A stretch of DNA of 64,000 bases from Aplectana chamaeleonis (GCA_029168955.1 JAPDOI010001491.1:109930-173929); one strand, 5' to 3'; shown: positions 35,265-45,693, counted from the first letter of the stretch. Numbers and translations: made by a program. The notes: a model not told the origin generated them from the letters alone.

Positions 35265-35935
35265 GCTGTTGTGCGTACTCCTGGCTAAGCTCCTCCCACT
35301 TTTCGAAACATTAAACACACTCCCTAGAAACCCTTACACACATCCAACGACAATGCACACCTTAATTCAACTTCTACGCACTTTTTGCCCTTGTGCCCTG
35401 AAGCCCCGCTCACTTTCGGCACATTGAAAACTTGCCTCCGAAGCCTTCACACACCTCCAGCCTGATTCCCCACGCTTTTCCAAATTTCAACGCATTTTCT
35501 TGCCGTTGTGCGCACTGCTTCCGAAGCCCCGCCCACTTTCCGGAACATTGAAAACTTGCTTTCGAAACCCTTGCATACCTCCAGCGCTGATCACAACAAT
35601 TTTTCGCATTTCAAAGCATTTTTTTGCCGGTATGCGCACTCCTGTCGAAGCCCCGCTCACATTCCGGAAAATTGAAAACTTGCTTTCGAAACCCTTGCAT
35701 ACCCCCAGCGCTGATACCAACACTTTTTCGAATTTCAAAGCACTTTCTTGCCGTTGTGCGCACTCTTGCCGAAGCCCCGCCCACTTTCCGGAACATTGAA
35801 AACTTGCCCTTGAAGCCCTCACAGACTTCCAGCCTGATTCCCCACACTTTTTTCGAATTTCATAGCACTTTTTTGCCGCTCTGCGCACTCCTGTACAAGC
35901 CCCGCCCACTTCCGTTCCATTTCCTCTCACGCCTA
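35265..35935. repeat. 124-bp minisatellite, P2 left arm (about 5-6 units)
   Basis: GAAGCCCCGCYCAC recurs at about 35,400, 35,521, 35,646, 35,770 and 35,895, with a decayed first unit near 35,283. Each unit also contains TTTCAAAGCA and a TGCGCACTCCTG-like step. The unit is cut at 35,244, whereas its mirror continues beyond the P2 boundary. Confidence 0.9.
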
Positions 35936-36289
35936 CTTGTTTCCCTCAAAGCTACCCACCCAACTGAATTCCTACACACCTTTCACAACATTCTGCACAT
36001 GCCTTCATCAACCGACGGTCAACACCCGTTTTCAATAAGTATTATTGTTAATCTTGTAATAACATAGCGTAAACAACGCAGGTAATCATAAAAAGAGGTG
36101 TACACACAGGAGACACAAGGGGAACACAGAACCATACAGTGGAAAGAAAGAAAAATAAAGAAAATCAATAGAAAAGCGAGATGACACGGGAACTGCAGCA
36201 GAAATAATCCGCGATTCAGGCGTGAAGTTGAATGTGTCCTCGCCGCTACACACTATGCATTTTCCCTCACGTCTGCGCTCGGTTGGTCC

Positions 36290-36530
36290 TAAAGTTGCGC
36301 GATTTCTGCCCGCTTTGCAAAGTTGCGCGCGGTCCGAACGGAAAGAGGTGGGAGCCGTGAAAAGGGCAAAAGCGGTCGGAACGCTCGCAACTTTTCAAGA
36401 TCGTACTGACCGCGTGCTTTGCGCACGGTCAGCCCTATTCTGTTTTTTGCGAGCGGTCGAAACGGTTCTTGCGCGCGGTCGGTACTAAGGGCGAAAACTT
36501 GCGCGCGGTCAAGCCTATTTCCTGTCCGAG
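36290..36530. repeat. Interspersed TTGCGCGCGGTC motif cluster
   Basis: TTGCGCGCGGTC or close variants occur at about 36,324, 36,420, 36,455, 36,471 and 36,500, separated by 15-95 bp of different sequence, with AAGCGGTCGGAACG-like relatives. The mirror copy is at about 58,600-58,870. Function is unknown and no gene is visible. Confidence 0.6.
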
Positions 36531-36673
36531 ACGGGAGCAGAGTGAGAGTACAGAACTTCGGATACTTCTGATGCGTTTCACTCAATTTTTGGCATTTTGG
36601 CTCTAACTGTGGGCAAGGCAATCGTTCTAGCAGACAATCTCGAAACTAAAGATTATCGTAAACACTGCACCCA

Positions 36674-37124
36674 AAGGCAGTGTTCACGATAAAAGTCGTT
36701 TTCCTGTTTTTTCGCCTATCTTGAAAACGGTCCCATGCTGATTTCAAAGATGTCCCTGGAATCGTACAAGACCCCATGGAAGCGGAGTTATGGCCCCTCG
36801 ATATTCCGCAAGGGAAGCATTGTGGACGAGTTGTCCGTTTTTGCAGCCGATGTGTGCGATCAGACCTGAGTAAAGAGAGACGTTGAGAATGAAGAGAAGA
36901 ACGGGGCTTTTGATCAGAAACCATCGCTCATTTAACCACGAATTCAAGGGAACTGTTATAGGACGTGGGCGGAGTGGCCCAATGGGTTGTCTGACCCACG
37001 AGATTTTCACCCATTTACCGGCCGTTTTTTGTTGCACTTCCGTTCTTAATCTTCTCAGAAGGATCCAAAGCTTACGTTTTAGGCAAAAAAAAACGTGCAA
37101 CTTTTTCTTCGTGAACACTGCCTT
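36674..37124. mobile_element. MITE with 230-bp core (M1)
   Basis: AAGGCAGTGTTCACGATAAA to TTCGTGAACACTGCCTT. Same subtype as 27,269-27,733. It abuts the next element through TA (37,125-37,126). The mirror copy at about 57,970-58,440 contains many single-base indels. Confidence 0.85.
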
Positions 37125-37126
37125 TA

Positions 37127-37571
37127 AAGGCAGTGTTCACGATGATTTTGGTTCCCGAGTTTCCCATAGAAATAGGGCAGCCGGGTGGTGTAAGTACCAT
37201 TAGTGAAGAAAAAAAAACGACAAAAAAAACTTAAAGAAATTACTATAACAGTGGACCCTTTCAGCTCTAGGAATTTTTGGCATGGATGAGATGCGCGATG
37301 AAGAGGTATTTTGGACTAGTCGTCGTATCAACCAATAGCTCAGGAAAATTGGATTGGAGCGCCTACTCCTTCTGTTTTTCTTTTTTGCTGCCTAATTTTT
37401 ATAAAGCTTGTTCGATTCGGTGTCTCGATTCTATTATCTTTTCTGAATATTTTTTTATTCGGCAATCTCAACCACTGGGAAGTTCGGATGTCTGCTTTAA
37501 ATGCGAGTGGCAAAAACGAATCCAGTTTAAATCGAAATGGGTGTTGCGGGGTAGGTTGGCGAATTGCCAAT
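37127..37571. mobile_element. Partial H-type element (M2), one end visible
   Basis: Starts AAGGCAGTGTTCACGATGAT, then TTTTGGTTCCCGAGTTTCCC, the head of family H. The matching tail is not found before the next element. A 175-codon plus frame (37,277-37,804) crosses from here into M3. It spans an element boundary and is unlikely to be real. Confidence 0.55.
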
Positions 37572-37573
37572 TA

Positions 37574-38172
37574 AAGGCATCGTACACGATGAAAACCGAA
37601 TTCCAGTTTTTGCGTTCAGTCGGACTAGGGGGTCATGACAATGTCACTCAGAAAGTTTGGAGTTCCAAAATCGCCTCTGAACAGAGATCTACTTACCTGA
37701 AAAAGGCTTCCTGGGTTTTGGGGGCCGGCCTTGAGGTCGATCTGTTGTTACAAGGAGCGAAACTCCGTGGTCGCTGCCGGCGATCGTGCGTTGACGCGTC
37801 GTAGGGCGCAATTCACATGCCACTCGATTTCACGTTCGGCATCGATCGAAAGCAGCTGACAGCAATGGACGCAGCAGGTTAGTAACCCTTTTCAGTTTCG
37901 TTGAAGAAAAAAAGATCGCTCGTCTGAATGGCATCCTCGGTGAATTGCTTCCGACGTTGCGTCAAGGAACGAATCGTAAAAGTGTTTTCGCCCAACTATC
38001 CCAAATTGATGTCGGCGGGAACTTCAAATTTGTATTAAGCTTTCTTGAAATGGGTTTTTCTTGAAAAGTTGACGTTTTCGAGGGGGCTTTTTGCAACCGT
38101 CAGTCACTATAGGGATATAACAACACGAAAAAGCCAAAACCCAAGTTTGGTTTTCATTGTGTACGATGCCTT
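37574..38172. mobile_element. TA-flanked element with CATCGTACACGATG ends (M3)
   Basis: AAGGCATCGTACACGATGAA at the left and TTCATTGTGTACGATGCCTT at the right, with TA at 37,572-37,573 and 38,173-38,174. The interior includes TCACATGCCACTCGATTTC. The mirror copy is 56,910-57,508. In the stretch 37,800-38,050 I saw no difference between the arms. Confidence 0.85.
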
Positions 38173-38174
38173 TA

Positions 38175-38663
38175 AGGGCAGTGTTCACGATAAAAAATGT
38201 GTTCCAGTTTTCACTAGGAATGGGTAGTGGAGGGGCACACTGTAACTTTGACGTCGAAAGAACGCATGAAAACGAGCCAGGAAAAGCTCTAAAAGATCCC
38301 GAAGTTGCCAATTCGAGCGCAAGGCAAACCCCAAGAGCGCAACACACGCCCACCGACGTTAACAAATGAATGCTCGAGATTGTGAGATGAGCGATGATTT
38401 CCAATCACTAGCCCTGTTCTTTTCCCTTCATTCTCAACTTCTCTCTTTACTCAGGTCAGCTCGCACAGATCGGCTGCAAAAGACGGAAGTTACAAGCCTT
38501 GGACAACTCGTCCACCATGTTTCCTCAGCTCAATTTTTGAGGGACTATAACTCCGTTCCCAGAAGGCCTTCTACAATTTCAGAGACATCGTTTGAATCAG
38601 CATGGGCCGTTTTCAAGATATGCGGACAAACAGAAGAACGATTTTTATCGTGAACACTGCCTT
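38175..38663. mobile_element. MITE with 230-bp core, reversed (M4)
   Basis: AGGGCAGTGTTCACGATAAA to TATCGTGAACACTGCCTT, followed by TA (38,664-38,665). It abuts M3 through one TA. The core lies in reverse orientation at 38,385-38,640. The variable part (38,200-38,380) is not shared with M1. The mirror copy is 56,421-56,907. Confidence 0.85.
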
Positions 38664-38665
38664 TA

Positions 38666-38969
38666 AAGACGTCCGCGGCGCCAAAAGCTCGTCTGAATTG
38701 GGGCGGAGCGGGATCAGCTGGCTTACTGTGATACCGTTCAAAGCCGTTTCAATAGATTTCTGGCCCGTTTTCGCTACTTACTTCGACCTTATCCCCTCCA
38801 ACATCTACCAGCTAAGTATTTCGCCGTGAAATTTCGAGAACGAGATTTATCGTGGACACGATAACCTTAAATTTTGAGATTATTCGCTACATTGATTGAG
38901 TGGCCCCCGGGTAGAACTAAAATGACGTAGAAATTCAGAAAAACGCACCAGGAGTACACGAAATCCTTG
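38666..38969. other. Element debris between MITEs
   Basis: Contains a reversed tail of family H (about 38,855-38,965; AATTTTGAGATTATTCGCTA and GTGGCCCCCGGGTAGAAC) and otherwise unassigned sequence. Confidence 0.5.
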
Positions 38970-39434
38970 AAGGCACAGTCCAACCTGAGAATCCTTTTTC
39001 TGTTTTTCTGCCTATCCCACGCCAATTCCATTGATGTCTGGAATCGTAAACGACCCTCTAGAAAAGGAGTTATGGTCCCTACGAAATTGAGCGGTGAAAG
39101 CACAGTGGACGAGTTGTCCGGGGCTTGTAACTTCCCTCATTTGCAACCGATGTATGCGAGCCGACCTGAATAAAGAGAGAGGCTAAGAATGAAGGGAAGA
39201 ACGGGGATATTGATCGTAAATCATCGCTCATCTCGCCACTGTGGAGCTCGAAAGATCGTAAAAGGGGCGTGCCAAAGTGGCTTCCCTGAGTGGGCGCCTC
39301 AGAGCGGCTTCCTCCTATATCTCGCTTGTTCGTAGGAGTTGAGAGCTCACACTTAGCAGTTGCTATAAAGGGTGGGTCTACTTCACAATTATGTGGAAAT
39401 CTCAATTCTCGTCCATGAGCCTAAACTGTGCCTT
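38970..39434. mobile_element. MITE with CACAGTCCAACCT end and 230-bp core (M5)
   Basis: Begins AAGGCACAGTCCAACCTGAG and ends AGCCTAAACTGTGCCTT, so the two termini share only about 9 bp (AAGGCACAG). The core lies at about 39,000-39,235. It is followed by TA. The mirror copy is about 55,650-56,113. Confidence 0.75.
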
Positions 39435-39564
39435 TAAAGGCAGTGTCCACGATAAATACCATGTCTGATTTCTTGGTGGAGATCGGCAGCTGTGGGGCCT
39501 AGCGCAACCTGAAGTTGATAACGCTCTTAGCCTCTTTTCTTGTGATGCTGCCACGCGGGTCTTA

Positions 39565-40009
39565 AAGGCAGGGTTCGCGATAAAAACGACTTCCAAGCTC
39601 TCTCCATGAGAATGTAGATTTGGCCATCACAAAAGTGAAAATAAGTGAAAAAACCCGGTAATTCACGGGAAAAACGCTCAAAACCAAAGTATAACGGCTA
39701 ATTACCGGTGTCGGCCGGCCCCCTAATTAACGCGATTTTTATTAATGCTTGCTTCTCCGCCATTTATTTTGCTGTTAAAGTAATCAGTAGTCTCCACAAC
39801 TGTTTAGAAATTAGTTTAAAAGCAAAATAAAAGTTAACAAAACAGGGTTTTACACAATTCTCGATATTTGGGGGCGGGAGGACACCAAGCCATAACTTGT
39901 TCCTAAGCGTTTTTCCTCCAATTTTTTACTCATTTTCACTTTTGTGATGGCCAAATCTACAATTCCATGAGCATAGCTTTACAACCGATTTTATCGAGAA
40001 CCCTGCCTT
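39565..40009. mobile_element. TA-flanked fold-back MITE (M7)
   Basis: AAGGCAGGGTTCGCGATAAA and TTATCGAGAACCCTGCCTT, with TA at 39,563-39,564 and 40,010-40,011. Inner arms GTAGATTTGGCCATCACAAA and TTTGTGATGGCCAAATCTAC. The mirror copy is at about 55,077-55,521. Confidence 0.85.
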
Positions 40010-40117
40010 TAAGTGACGAGAGAACTTGTTGTGCCGTCTAACTGAAGAGAACTAACAAGCTTATTATAACATAAAATCTTCCACGAATGTTGAATCTTAC
40101 TACCCTTTTCCAACGGC

Positions 40118-40303
40118 TAAGAGGGCGATGCAACTTGTATGCTTATTGAACTTGTGTGACGTAGCAAAAATGATCGCTCAGAGTCGAAGCGAACTATATC
40201 TCCCTTCTCTTCTCCGTGTTTATATGCTACTGTGTTCAAGATATCTTCGCCGTTCTCAAAACATATAACACAACTAGATTCATATCTCGTGGGAACTAAG
40301 CTG
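40118..40303 (-). pseudogene. Exon-like ORF of unknown gene, P2 left arm
   Basis: The minus frame reads SLVPTRYESSCVICFENGED, then ILNTVAYKHGEEKG and IVRFDSERSFLLRHTSS, and ends at a stop. It is preceded by TTTGCAG, a plausible 3-prime splice site, so it could be a last exon of about 60 codons. The mirror at 54,782-54,966 keeps the frame except for a 1-2-bp change at its very start. I do not recognise the protein; the CVIC pair is suggestive of metal binding but proves nothing. It lies inside the insert of the composite MITE, so captured cargo is possible. Confidence 0.3.
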
Positions 40304-40823
40304 CAAACATTACTCATGAGCAATTGTAGAAATTGGCAAACTAGTTTACATAGTTTACAAATATGAACCTATAAATAGTCTGGTCGACGGTGTCGACACA
40401 ACCCTAGCGTTGAAAAAACTAAGAAAAATGAGCTCGGAACGGTCCCCTACGGCCCCAAAGTTGGACACCCGTCAGCTCGTCACACCCAGATGCACTTTCC
40501 ACGCCCACCGACGTGAACAAATGAATGCTCGAGATTGTCAGATAAGCGATGGCTTCCGGTTATTGGCCCCGTTTTTCCCTTCATTCTCGACTTCTCTCTT
40601 TACTCAAGTCAGCTCGCATGCATCGGCTGCAAAAGACGGAAGTTACAAGCCTCGGACAACTCGTCCACCATGTTTCCTTAGCTCAACCTTTGAGGGACTA
40701 TAACTCCGTTCCCAGAAGGTCTTGTACGATTACAAAAACATCATTGGAATCAGCATGGGACCGTCTTCAAGATAGACAAAAAAGCAGAAAAACGATTCTT
40801 ATCGTGAACACTGCCTTTAAGTA

Positions 40824-41441
40824 TCACCCGCCTCCTAAGTATCACAGGAAGTCTTTGTTGTGACAATGAAATCTTTTGTGAGCCCGTCCTTTGAAATTCT
40901 CTACTCTCTATTGCTCCGTTCTTTCTTTAGGGCCCTCACTAATTCTTTTTTGCATGAAATATTCTTCTATTTTTGGTTGACCCAATTTTCCGCCGGTAAC
41001 AATCACCATGAACATCTTCACCCAACCGGACATTTAGTCCATGTTATAGAATGATGTCACTGAAATACGACGTTTTAGAGGCAGTGTTCGCGATGATTTT
41101 CGTTCCCAAGTTTCCCACATAAAACAGTGCGTTGGCCTCCAAGTGTTACCAAAATTACAAAGAAACGGCGAGAAACGCATTAAAACGTCGTTTTTCAGTG
41201 ACATTATTCTATAACATGGACTAGTTGACCGGCTGGATGAACATGTTCACGGTGGTTGTCACTTTCTGAAAATTGGGTCAGTCGAAAATAGAAAAATGTT
41301 TTATGCAAAGCAGGATTAGTTAGGGCCCTAAGGAAAGAATGCAGCGATATAGAGTAGAGAATTGCAAAGGACGGGTCCACAAAAGATTCCATTGTCACAG
41401 CAAACACTTCCTGTGATACTTAAGAGGCGGAGTGATACTTA
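40824..41441. repeat. Inverted repeat around an H-type MITE
   Basis: Arms about 40,824-41,075 and 41,185-41,441 are inverted. For example, GTGACAATGAAATCTTTTGTG pairs with CACAAAAGATTCCATTGTCAC, and TCCATGTTATAGAATGATGT pairs with ACATTATTCTATAACATGGA. The left arm precedes the H-type element start at 41,078 and the right arm lies within it. The mirror copy is about 53,650-54,250. Confidence 0.75.
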
Positions 41442-41563
41442 AGGATTTCGTGTACTTCTGAAGCGTGTTGCTCGATTTCTACGTCATTTTAGTACTACCC
41501 GGGGGCCACTTAATCAATTTAGCGAATAATCTCAATATTGAAGATTATCGTGAACACTGCCTT
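41078..41563. mobile_element. H-type TA-flanked element, short form
   Basis: Starts GAGGCAGTGTTCGCGATGAT and ends GAAGATTATCGTGAACACTGCCTT with its last 20 bases before TA (41,564-41,565). It serves as the reference for the 1.65-kb H element in P1. Confidence 0.75.
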
Positions 41564-41565
41564 TA

Positions 41566-42182
41566 AATACGCAATGATTTGTCAGCATTTTGCCTGACGA
41601 AGATTCCCGAATATCTTCGAGAACTGTTTCTCGACTATTGCGTATTTTAATCAAAACCTCTACTGATAGACGCAGATCAAGACGTGGCAGTGATACTGCC
41701 ATGTCGGTGTTGAGGCCAACATTTGAACCCCAGGAGGCCGCACTGCCCAGCGGAATATTTTTCAAAGACGTTTTCTCCCTCTGAAATTGCGATCAGACAC
41801 GTTTTTTACGCTTTTCTGCTTCTGAGGGCTACCGCCATCGTTTTTCAGTGGAAACTCAAGGAAGAGGTTGTCCGTGATCAGCGCCTTACAGTAGAATTCT
41901 CACGTAAATCTCTAGAACTCCCCTCTGTAATTCAGTACTCTTTGAGTGGTCATATTTCACCACTTTCACTTCCAGAATATTCTTTTATAGACCAGTATCA
42001 ACATTTCCAGTTTCATATTTTTATTACATAATAGAAAACACATCCGTTTTTCAAACAGTTTTAGTCATCAGTACTCCAACTACACGATCGTTCATAGTCA
42101 TAAAAAGCAGTTTCTTATGAGAGGGACAACGAAATCTAGCTACTGTTAAGAGCCAAATTTACCGCAGCATAAATTTTTGCAT
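41566..42182. other. No gene; empty site for the 52.2-kb transposon at about 41,820
   Basis: Contains CTGCTTCTGAGGGCTACC at 41,817-41,834, the uninterrupted target of the CAAGG-type insertion found in the other arm. Open frames here are under 110 codons and unrecognised. Confidence 0.6.
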
Positions 42183-42184
42183 TA

Positions 42185-42638
42185 AAGGCAATTGTTCGCA
42201 ATAAAAATCGCTTTTTCTGTCTTTTTTACCTATCTTGAAAGCGGTCCCATTCTAATTCCAATGATGCTTCTAGAATTGTACAAGACCTTTTCGGAATGGA
42301 GTTATGGTCCCTCGAAAATTGAGCTAGAGAAAATGGTGGACGAGTTGTCCGAGGATTGTAACTTCCGTCTTTTGCAGCCGATGTATGCGAGCTGACCTGA
42401 GTAAAGAGAGAAGTTGAAAATGAAGGAAAGAACGGGGCTACTGATCCGGAAACCATAGAGGGGCGGGAAAAGAGGCGGGGGCTTGCCCACAGCGCGCAGG
42501 GTTTGCCCCCTTTTCTGAGCCGTTTCGCCGCTCCTGGGTAGCTTTTCGTCCCTTTTCGACGCTGTTCTGCTTCTGAGAGCCACGAGAAGCGTTTGTCATG
42601 AAAAATTCGAGGATGAAGTTTATCGCGAACAGTGCCTT
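42185..42638. mobile_element. MITE with 230-bp core (M11), abuts dynein fragment
   Basis: Begins AAGGCAATTGTTCGCAATAA and ends TATCGCGAACAGTGCCTT. The core lies at about 42,225-42,460. The left flank is TA but the right flank is TG, so the target duplication is not clean. The end at 42,638 directly truncates the dynein exon. The mirror copy is about 51,368-51,811. Confidence 0.8.
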
Positions 42639-42640
42639 TG

Positions 42641-43200
42641 AACCTGGGGAAATTGCGACTGGAGCGCTGCGGCACACAGCCTCTGAATTGTAACCGACAG
42701 CGTTGTAGCCGCGTCTCCAGGAGTAGTTGCTTCACTCGCTATGGAGACGTTGTGAAGACGGCTAAGATAGAGCTCGAGCATCATATCCGTGGTAACAAAC
42801 TAAAATGCAAACACTTCTTCAGCGGAAATCAAAGAATTTCCCAAAAAATGCTCACCTCCTCACTGAACCAGACCACACCACAACGTGATAAGGCCAGTAC
42901 TTGAGATCGACAGCTTCGAATATGATACGAACCTGAAAAGGATCATTCATCTTGATTTTTGACTCATTATATAAAGTTCTAACTCACATTTAGAGGGATC
43001 TCAAGACGCTTTCCATGCGACAAGGTGAGCAGATTGTTGTCATCAAAAACCGAGCTCAAATTTTCACCCCATTCCGGATCCACAACACCGTCGAATGTGA
43101 CCCACTGACGCTTTCCAGTTCACCGCGTACAAGATCGATAATCCTTAACATCAGAAAATCCGGAGTAGTCATGCCATCTGGAACAGCTCGGTCCCACGGG
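42641..43200 (-). pseudogene. Cytoplasmic dynein-1 heavy chain fragment, P2 left arm
   Basis: Three exon pieces on the minus strand: exon A about 43,190-42,988, exon B 42,932-42,856 and exon C 42,799-42,641, with introns of 55 and 56 bp. The order matches the plus-strand copy at 50,818-51,365. Here exon A reads PDGMTTPDFLMLRIIDLVRG continuously, but a missing A in CTGGAAAGCG (about 43,112) shifts the frame just before the RQWVTFDG segment; the right arm retains that A. Exon B carries the same larger frameshift after DLKY as the right arm. In functional dyneins this region is the AAA2 module with its Walker B segment. This copy is broken and truncated by MITE M11. Identification rests on many matched residues in the right order. 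Confidence 0.85.
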
Positions 43201-43940
43201 CGGAGCCTACAGCCGATTAGTTGACTATGACGGGGAGCGTAATGTAAATTTTGTACCCAAGCCTGCTGCCCTTGTGTGCCTGCATGGCATAGAGCAAGGT
43301 CATCCGTGGAATAAATATGGGGCCTTCTAGTCAAATAAATAGGGTTAAAAGAGGCTCCCCGCGGTTGTGCTCATTCGCCCTCACAAAGAGTGAGCCGATG
43401 CGAAATTTGAAAGGGTAGATCGGTCCAGACCCGACCTGCGTCACACCACGCGCTGTGGCCTGTCTGCAACCTTCTGTGAAAACACATACCTGTTGAAGAA
43501 TGTTGCGTGACCCACAGCATGCCTGACATAGAACTTGAACTCCTCCCTTGTCGAACTGGGTTCCCGCGGGTTGTCGAAATGACACTGAAAAAACCACCAA
43601 CACTTATGACACGATTTTCAGTCATCTTCAGCCGCAAAGCATGTTCCATTCACACGGACTATCCGGGCAAGGTGTATTTTCCACCTCGCACTGTTCGGGT
43701 GAGAAAAGCGGCGAATCACTTTATAGCTTTTCCAGCTCTTATTAGGGGCGCCTACGCTGATGCGACGAGCTAAATAACAATTCCGGCGGGTTCCCTGGGG
43801 AAAACCCAGAACTGACATTTTCAGGAACGCTGCAAACCGCCGAATGACTAGTAGAGTAAGGGCGGCGGCCAGGTGGTACGCCGCGCGCGGCTGGGTGCAT
43901 GCGTTGCGTGTCGCGTCGCGGCTTACCAGCAAGCGTTGAT
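43201..43940 (-). pseudogene. Cysteine-rich exon-like fragment, P2 left arm (low confidence)
   Basis: The minus frame at 43,331-43,603 includes QVLCQACCGSRNILQQVCVF preceded by TTTTTTCAG. The mirror at 50,049-50,668 reads VQVPCQARCGSRNILQQ. Both could be remnants of a secreted cysteine-rich domain protein, but frames are broken and I cannot name a family. Frames over the GC-rich hairpin part (43,742-43,948) are not believable. Confidence 0.2.
43868..43930. repeat. GC-rich hairpin, P2 left arm
   Basis: GGTGGTACGCCGCGCGCGGC faces GTCGCGTCGCGGCTTACCA, an imperfect stem related to the stronger one at 44,219-44,277. The mirror copy is at about 50,070-50,128. Confidence 0.7.
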
Positions 43941-44218
43941 TGAGTCATTTCCCTTCAACGAGATGTTTGGAAACACTCATAAGATGCAAGAACATAACAT
44001 AAATGAGGTTCATAGAAGCGAGTGTCTATCGGTAGCTTAAGAGACTTCTTTTGCGCCTGATTTCTGTGAATATAGTAAGTTCCATTAGAGATCACTACGA
44101 ATGCCATATTTCTGAGCTATTATCAATGAGATGCGATGTCCTGGCATCCAAAGACCGTTCTTAAACTGAAATGCAGTCATTTTGTTTGTGTTGACTCCAC
44201 GGTTCATCGATAAATCGA

Positions 44219-44277
44219 AGGTGGTACGCCGCGACGCAACACGCGTCGCTTGTCCTCGCCGCGCGCGGCGTACCACC
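44219..44277. repeat. 59-bp GC-rich palindrome
   Basis: GGTGGTACGCCGCGACGCAA and CGCCGCGCGCGGCGTACCACC-type ends are inverted (positions 44,220-44,276), giving a long stem. The mirror copy at 49,712-49,771 differs inside the loop side. Confidence 0.8.
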
Positions 44278-44346
44278 CTTCCCTCACCCGTAGAGTAATG
44301 CCACAGGTATAGGATGATTGGATAACAAGGGCGTCAAAAACTCTTT

Positions 44347-44418
44347 GTATATTGTCGTGTATGCCTAGGCGCGCACAGCGCGAGCGGTGTGCGCACCTAG
44401 GCGTACACGACAATATAC
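44347..44418. repeat. 72-bp near-perfect palindrome
   Basis: GTATATTGTCGTGTATGCCT at the left pairs with AGGCGTACACGACAATATAC at the right, continuing through CTAGG and GCGCACA to a 10-nt loop (GCGCGAGCGG). Only about three mismatches are visible in a stem of about 30 bp. The mirror copy is at 49,572-49,642. It is the strongest small hairpin in the window. Function is unknown; a fold-back element remnant or replication-pausing site are possibilities. Confidence 0.9.
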
Positions 44419-44491
44419 TAAAGAATTCTAATTTTCTAGGGGAGAAATCGGCGCTAGTGCTTTGTGTCTTCTCAGAAAATCAGACTAACTA

Positions 44492-44656
44492 CAGTAGGCA
44501 TGGATCTTAGTGATACTAAGCAATCCTTATTGAAGGGTGGCGCAAACGCCGTGCTATATGGTATAAAACCAGCACATAGCACCTGCATGTGCACCAAGTT
44601 TGCGCCAACCTTCAACGGGAAACGCAAAGTATCGCGAGGATCCATGCCGACGTTAT
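44492..44656. repeat. Fold-back repeat F1, P2 left arm
   Basis: AGGCATGGATCTTAGTGATA pairs with the region ending GGATCCATGCCGACGTT. The inner stem GGTGGCGCAAAC pairs with GTTTGCGCCAACC. Related to 313-430. The mirror copy is 49,335-49,500. Confidence 0.75.
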
Positions 44657-44737
44657 CCCGCAATGCTACCGCTCCCGCTGTACGCAACTGGGCGATCAAT
44701 CTAGAAACGGCCGTAGAAAACCGGGCCATTTCACTTA

Positions 44738-45214
44738 AAGGCAGTGTTCACGATGAGAATCGTTTTTCTGCTTTTCACTTATCTTGAAGACGGTCCCATG
44801 CTGATTCGAATGATGTTTTAGAATCGTACAAGACCTTCTGGGAACGGAGTTATGGTCCCTCAAAAATTGAGCTAAGGAAACATGGTGGACGAGTTGTCCG
44901 AGGCTTGTAACTTCCGTCTTTTGCAGCCGATGTATGCGGGCTGACCTGAGTAAGGAGAGAACTTGCGAATGAAGGGAAGAACGGGCTAATGACTGAAATC
45001 ATCGCTCATCTCACGATCTCGAGCTTTCATTTGTTCAAGTCGGTGGGCGTGGAAAGTGCATCTGGGTGTGACGAGCTGACGGGTGTCCAACTTTGGGCCC
45101 GTAGGGGACCGTTCCGAGCTCATTTTTAAAGTTTTTTCAACGTTAGGGTTGCGCTAGGCCTCGCAGCTGCCGATCTCCACCTACTTAGACTTGGTTTTAT
45201 CGTGACACTGCCTT
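44738..45214. mobile_element. MITE with 230-bp core (M13)
   Basis: AAGGCAGTGTTCACGATGAG to TTTATCGTGACACTGCCTT (about 19 bases), with TA at 44,736-44,737 and 45,215-45,216. The core lies at 44,780-45,010. First of a three-element chain. The mirror copy is 48,765-49,251. Confidence 0.85.
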
Positions 45215-45216
45215 TA

Positions 45217-45691
45217 AAGGCACAGTCCAACCTCAGAAGTAATTTTTGATATTATGGTCCGGTCGCCGCCTTCAGCAAACCTGCCAAGCGCGAAATCTCA
45301 ATTCACTCAAATAAGCGAGAAAAAGCTAGGAAAAAGTCGGCCACGCCCCTTTAAAGAAAAAATGGGTAACGCCCACCGCCAGGTTTCCGACCCCAATAGG
45401 GAAGAGGCGCGCGAATGATTTTATTCAAAACTTATGTTCTTCAATTTGTTTTCGGTCTGGCTTTATATTGTGACCTGCTACAGAACGATGGCTGCGAATA
45501 ACGAGAAAATACGGGCCCGAGACAACTCGTCCGAGCACTTCTAGCCGTTCAAAATCTAAATTTTTGAGTAGCCGTAACTCCGTTCGTAGTGAGTTCTGAG
45601 CGATTCTGAAAACACCATTGTGATCAGCGTGAAATTTTCTCCAAGATAGGCAGAAAAACGAAAAATCGATTCTGAGGTTGGACTGTGTCTT
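45217..45691. mobile_element. MITE with CACAGTCCAACCTCAGAA ends (M14)
   Basis: AAGGCACAGTCCAACCTCAG and TCTGAGGTTGGACTGTGTCTT. Joined to both neighbours through a single TA. The interior does not share the strict 230-bp core but has diluted similarity at its right half. The mirror copy is 48,288-48,762. Confidence 0.85.
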
Positions 45692-45693
45692 TA

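Larger units (their letters stand above)
39437..40817. mobile_element. Composite MITE (M6/M10) carrying a 0.9-kb insert
   Basis: The outer ends (AAGGCAGTGTCCACGATAAA at 39,437; ATCGTGAACACTGCCTT ending 40,817) and both flanks match the simple element at 44,738-45,214 read in reverse. Here the sequence between CTAGCGCAACCT (about 39,509) and CAACCCTAGCGTTG (about 40,400) is interrupted by about 890 bp. The insert contains another MITE (39,565-40,009) and an exon-like ORF (40,118-40,303). Either the insert was captured, or the simple form lost it. Confidence 0.7.

Noticed and set aside
37277..37804. A 175-codon ORF
   Set aside because: It crosses the boundary between two MITEs. The mirror copy has a shorter frame, so it is not a conserved gene.
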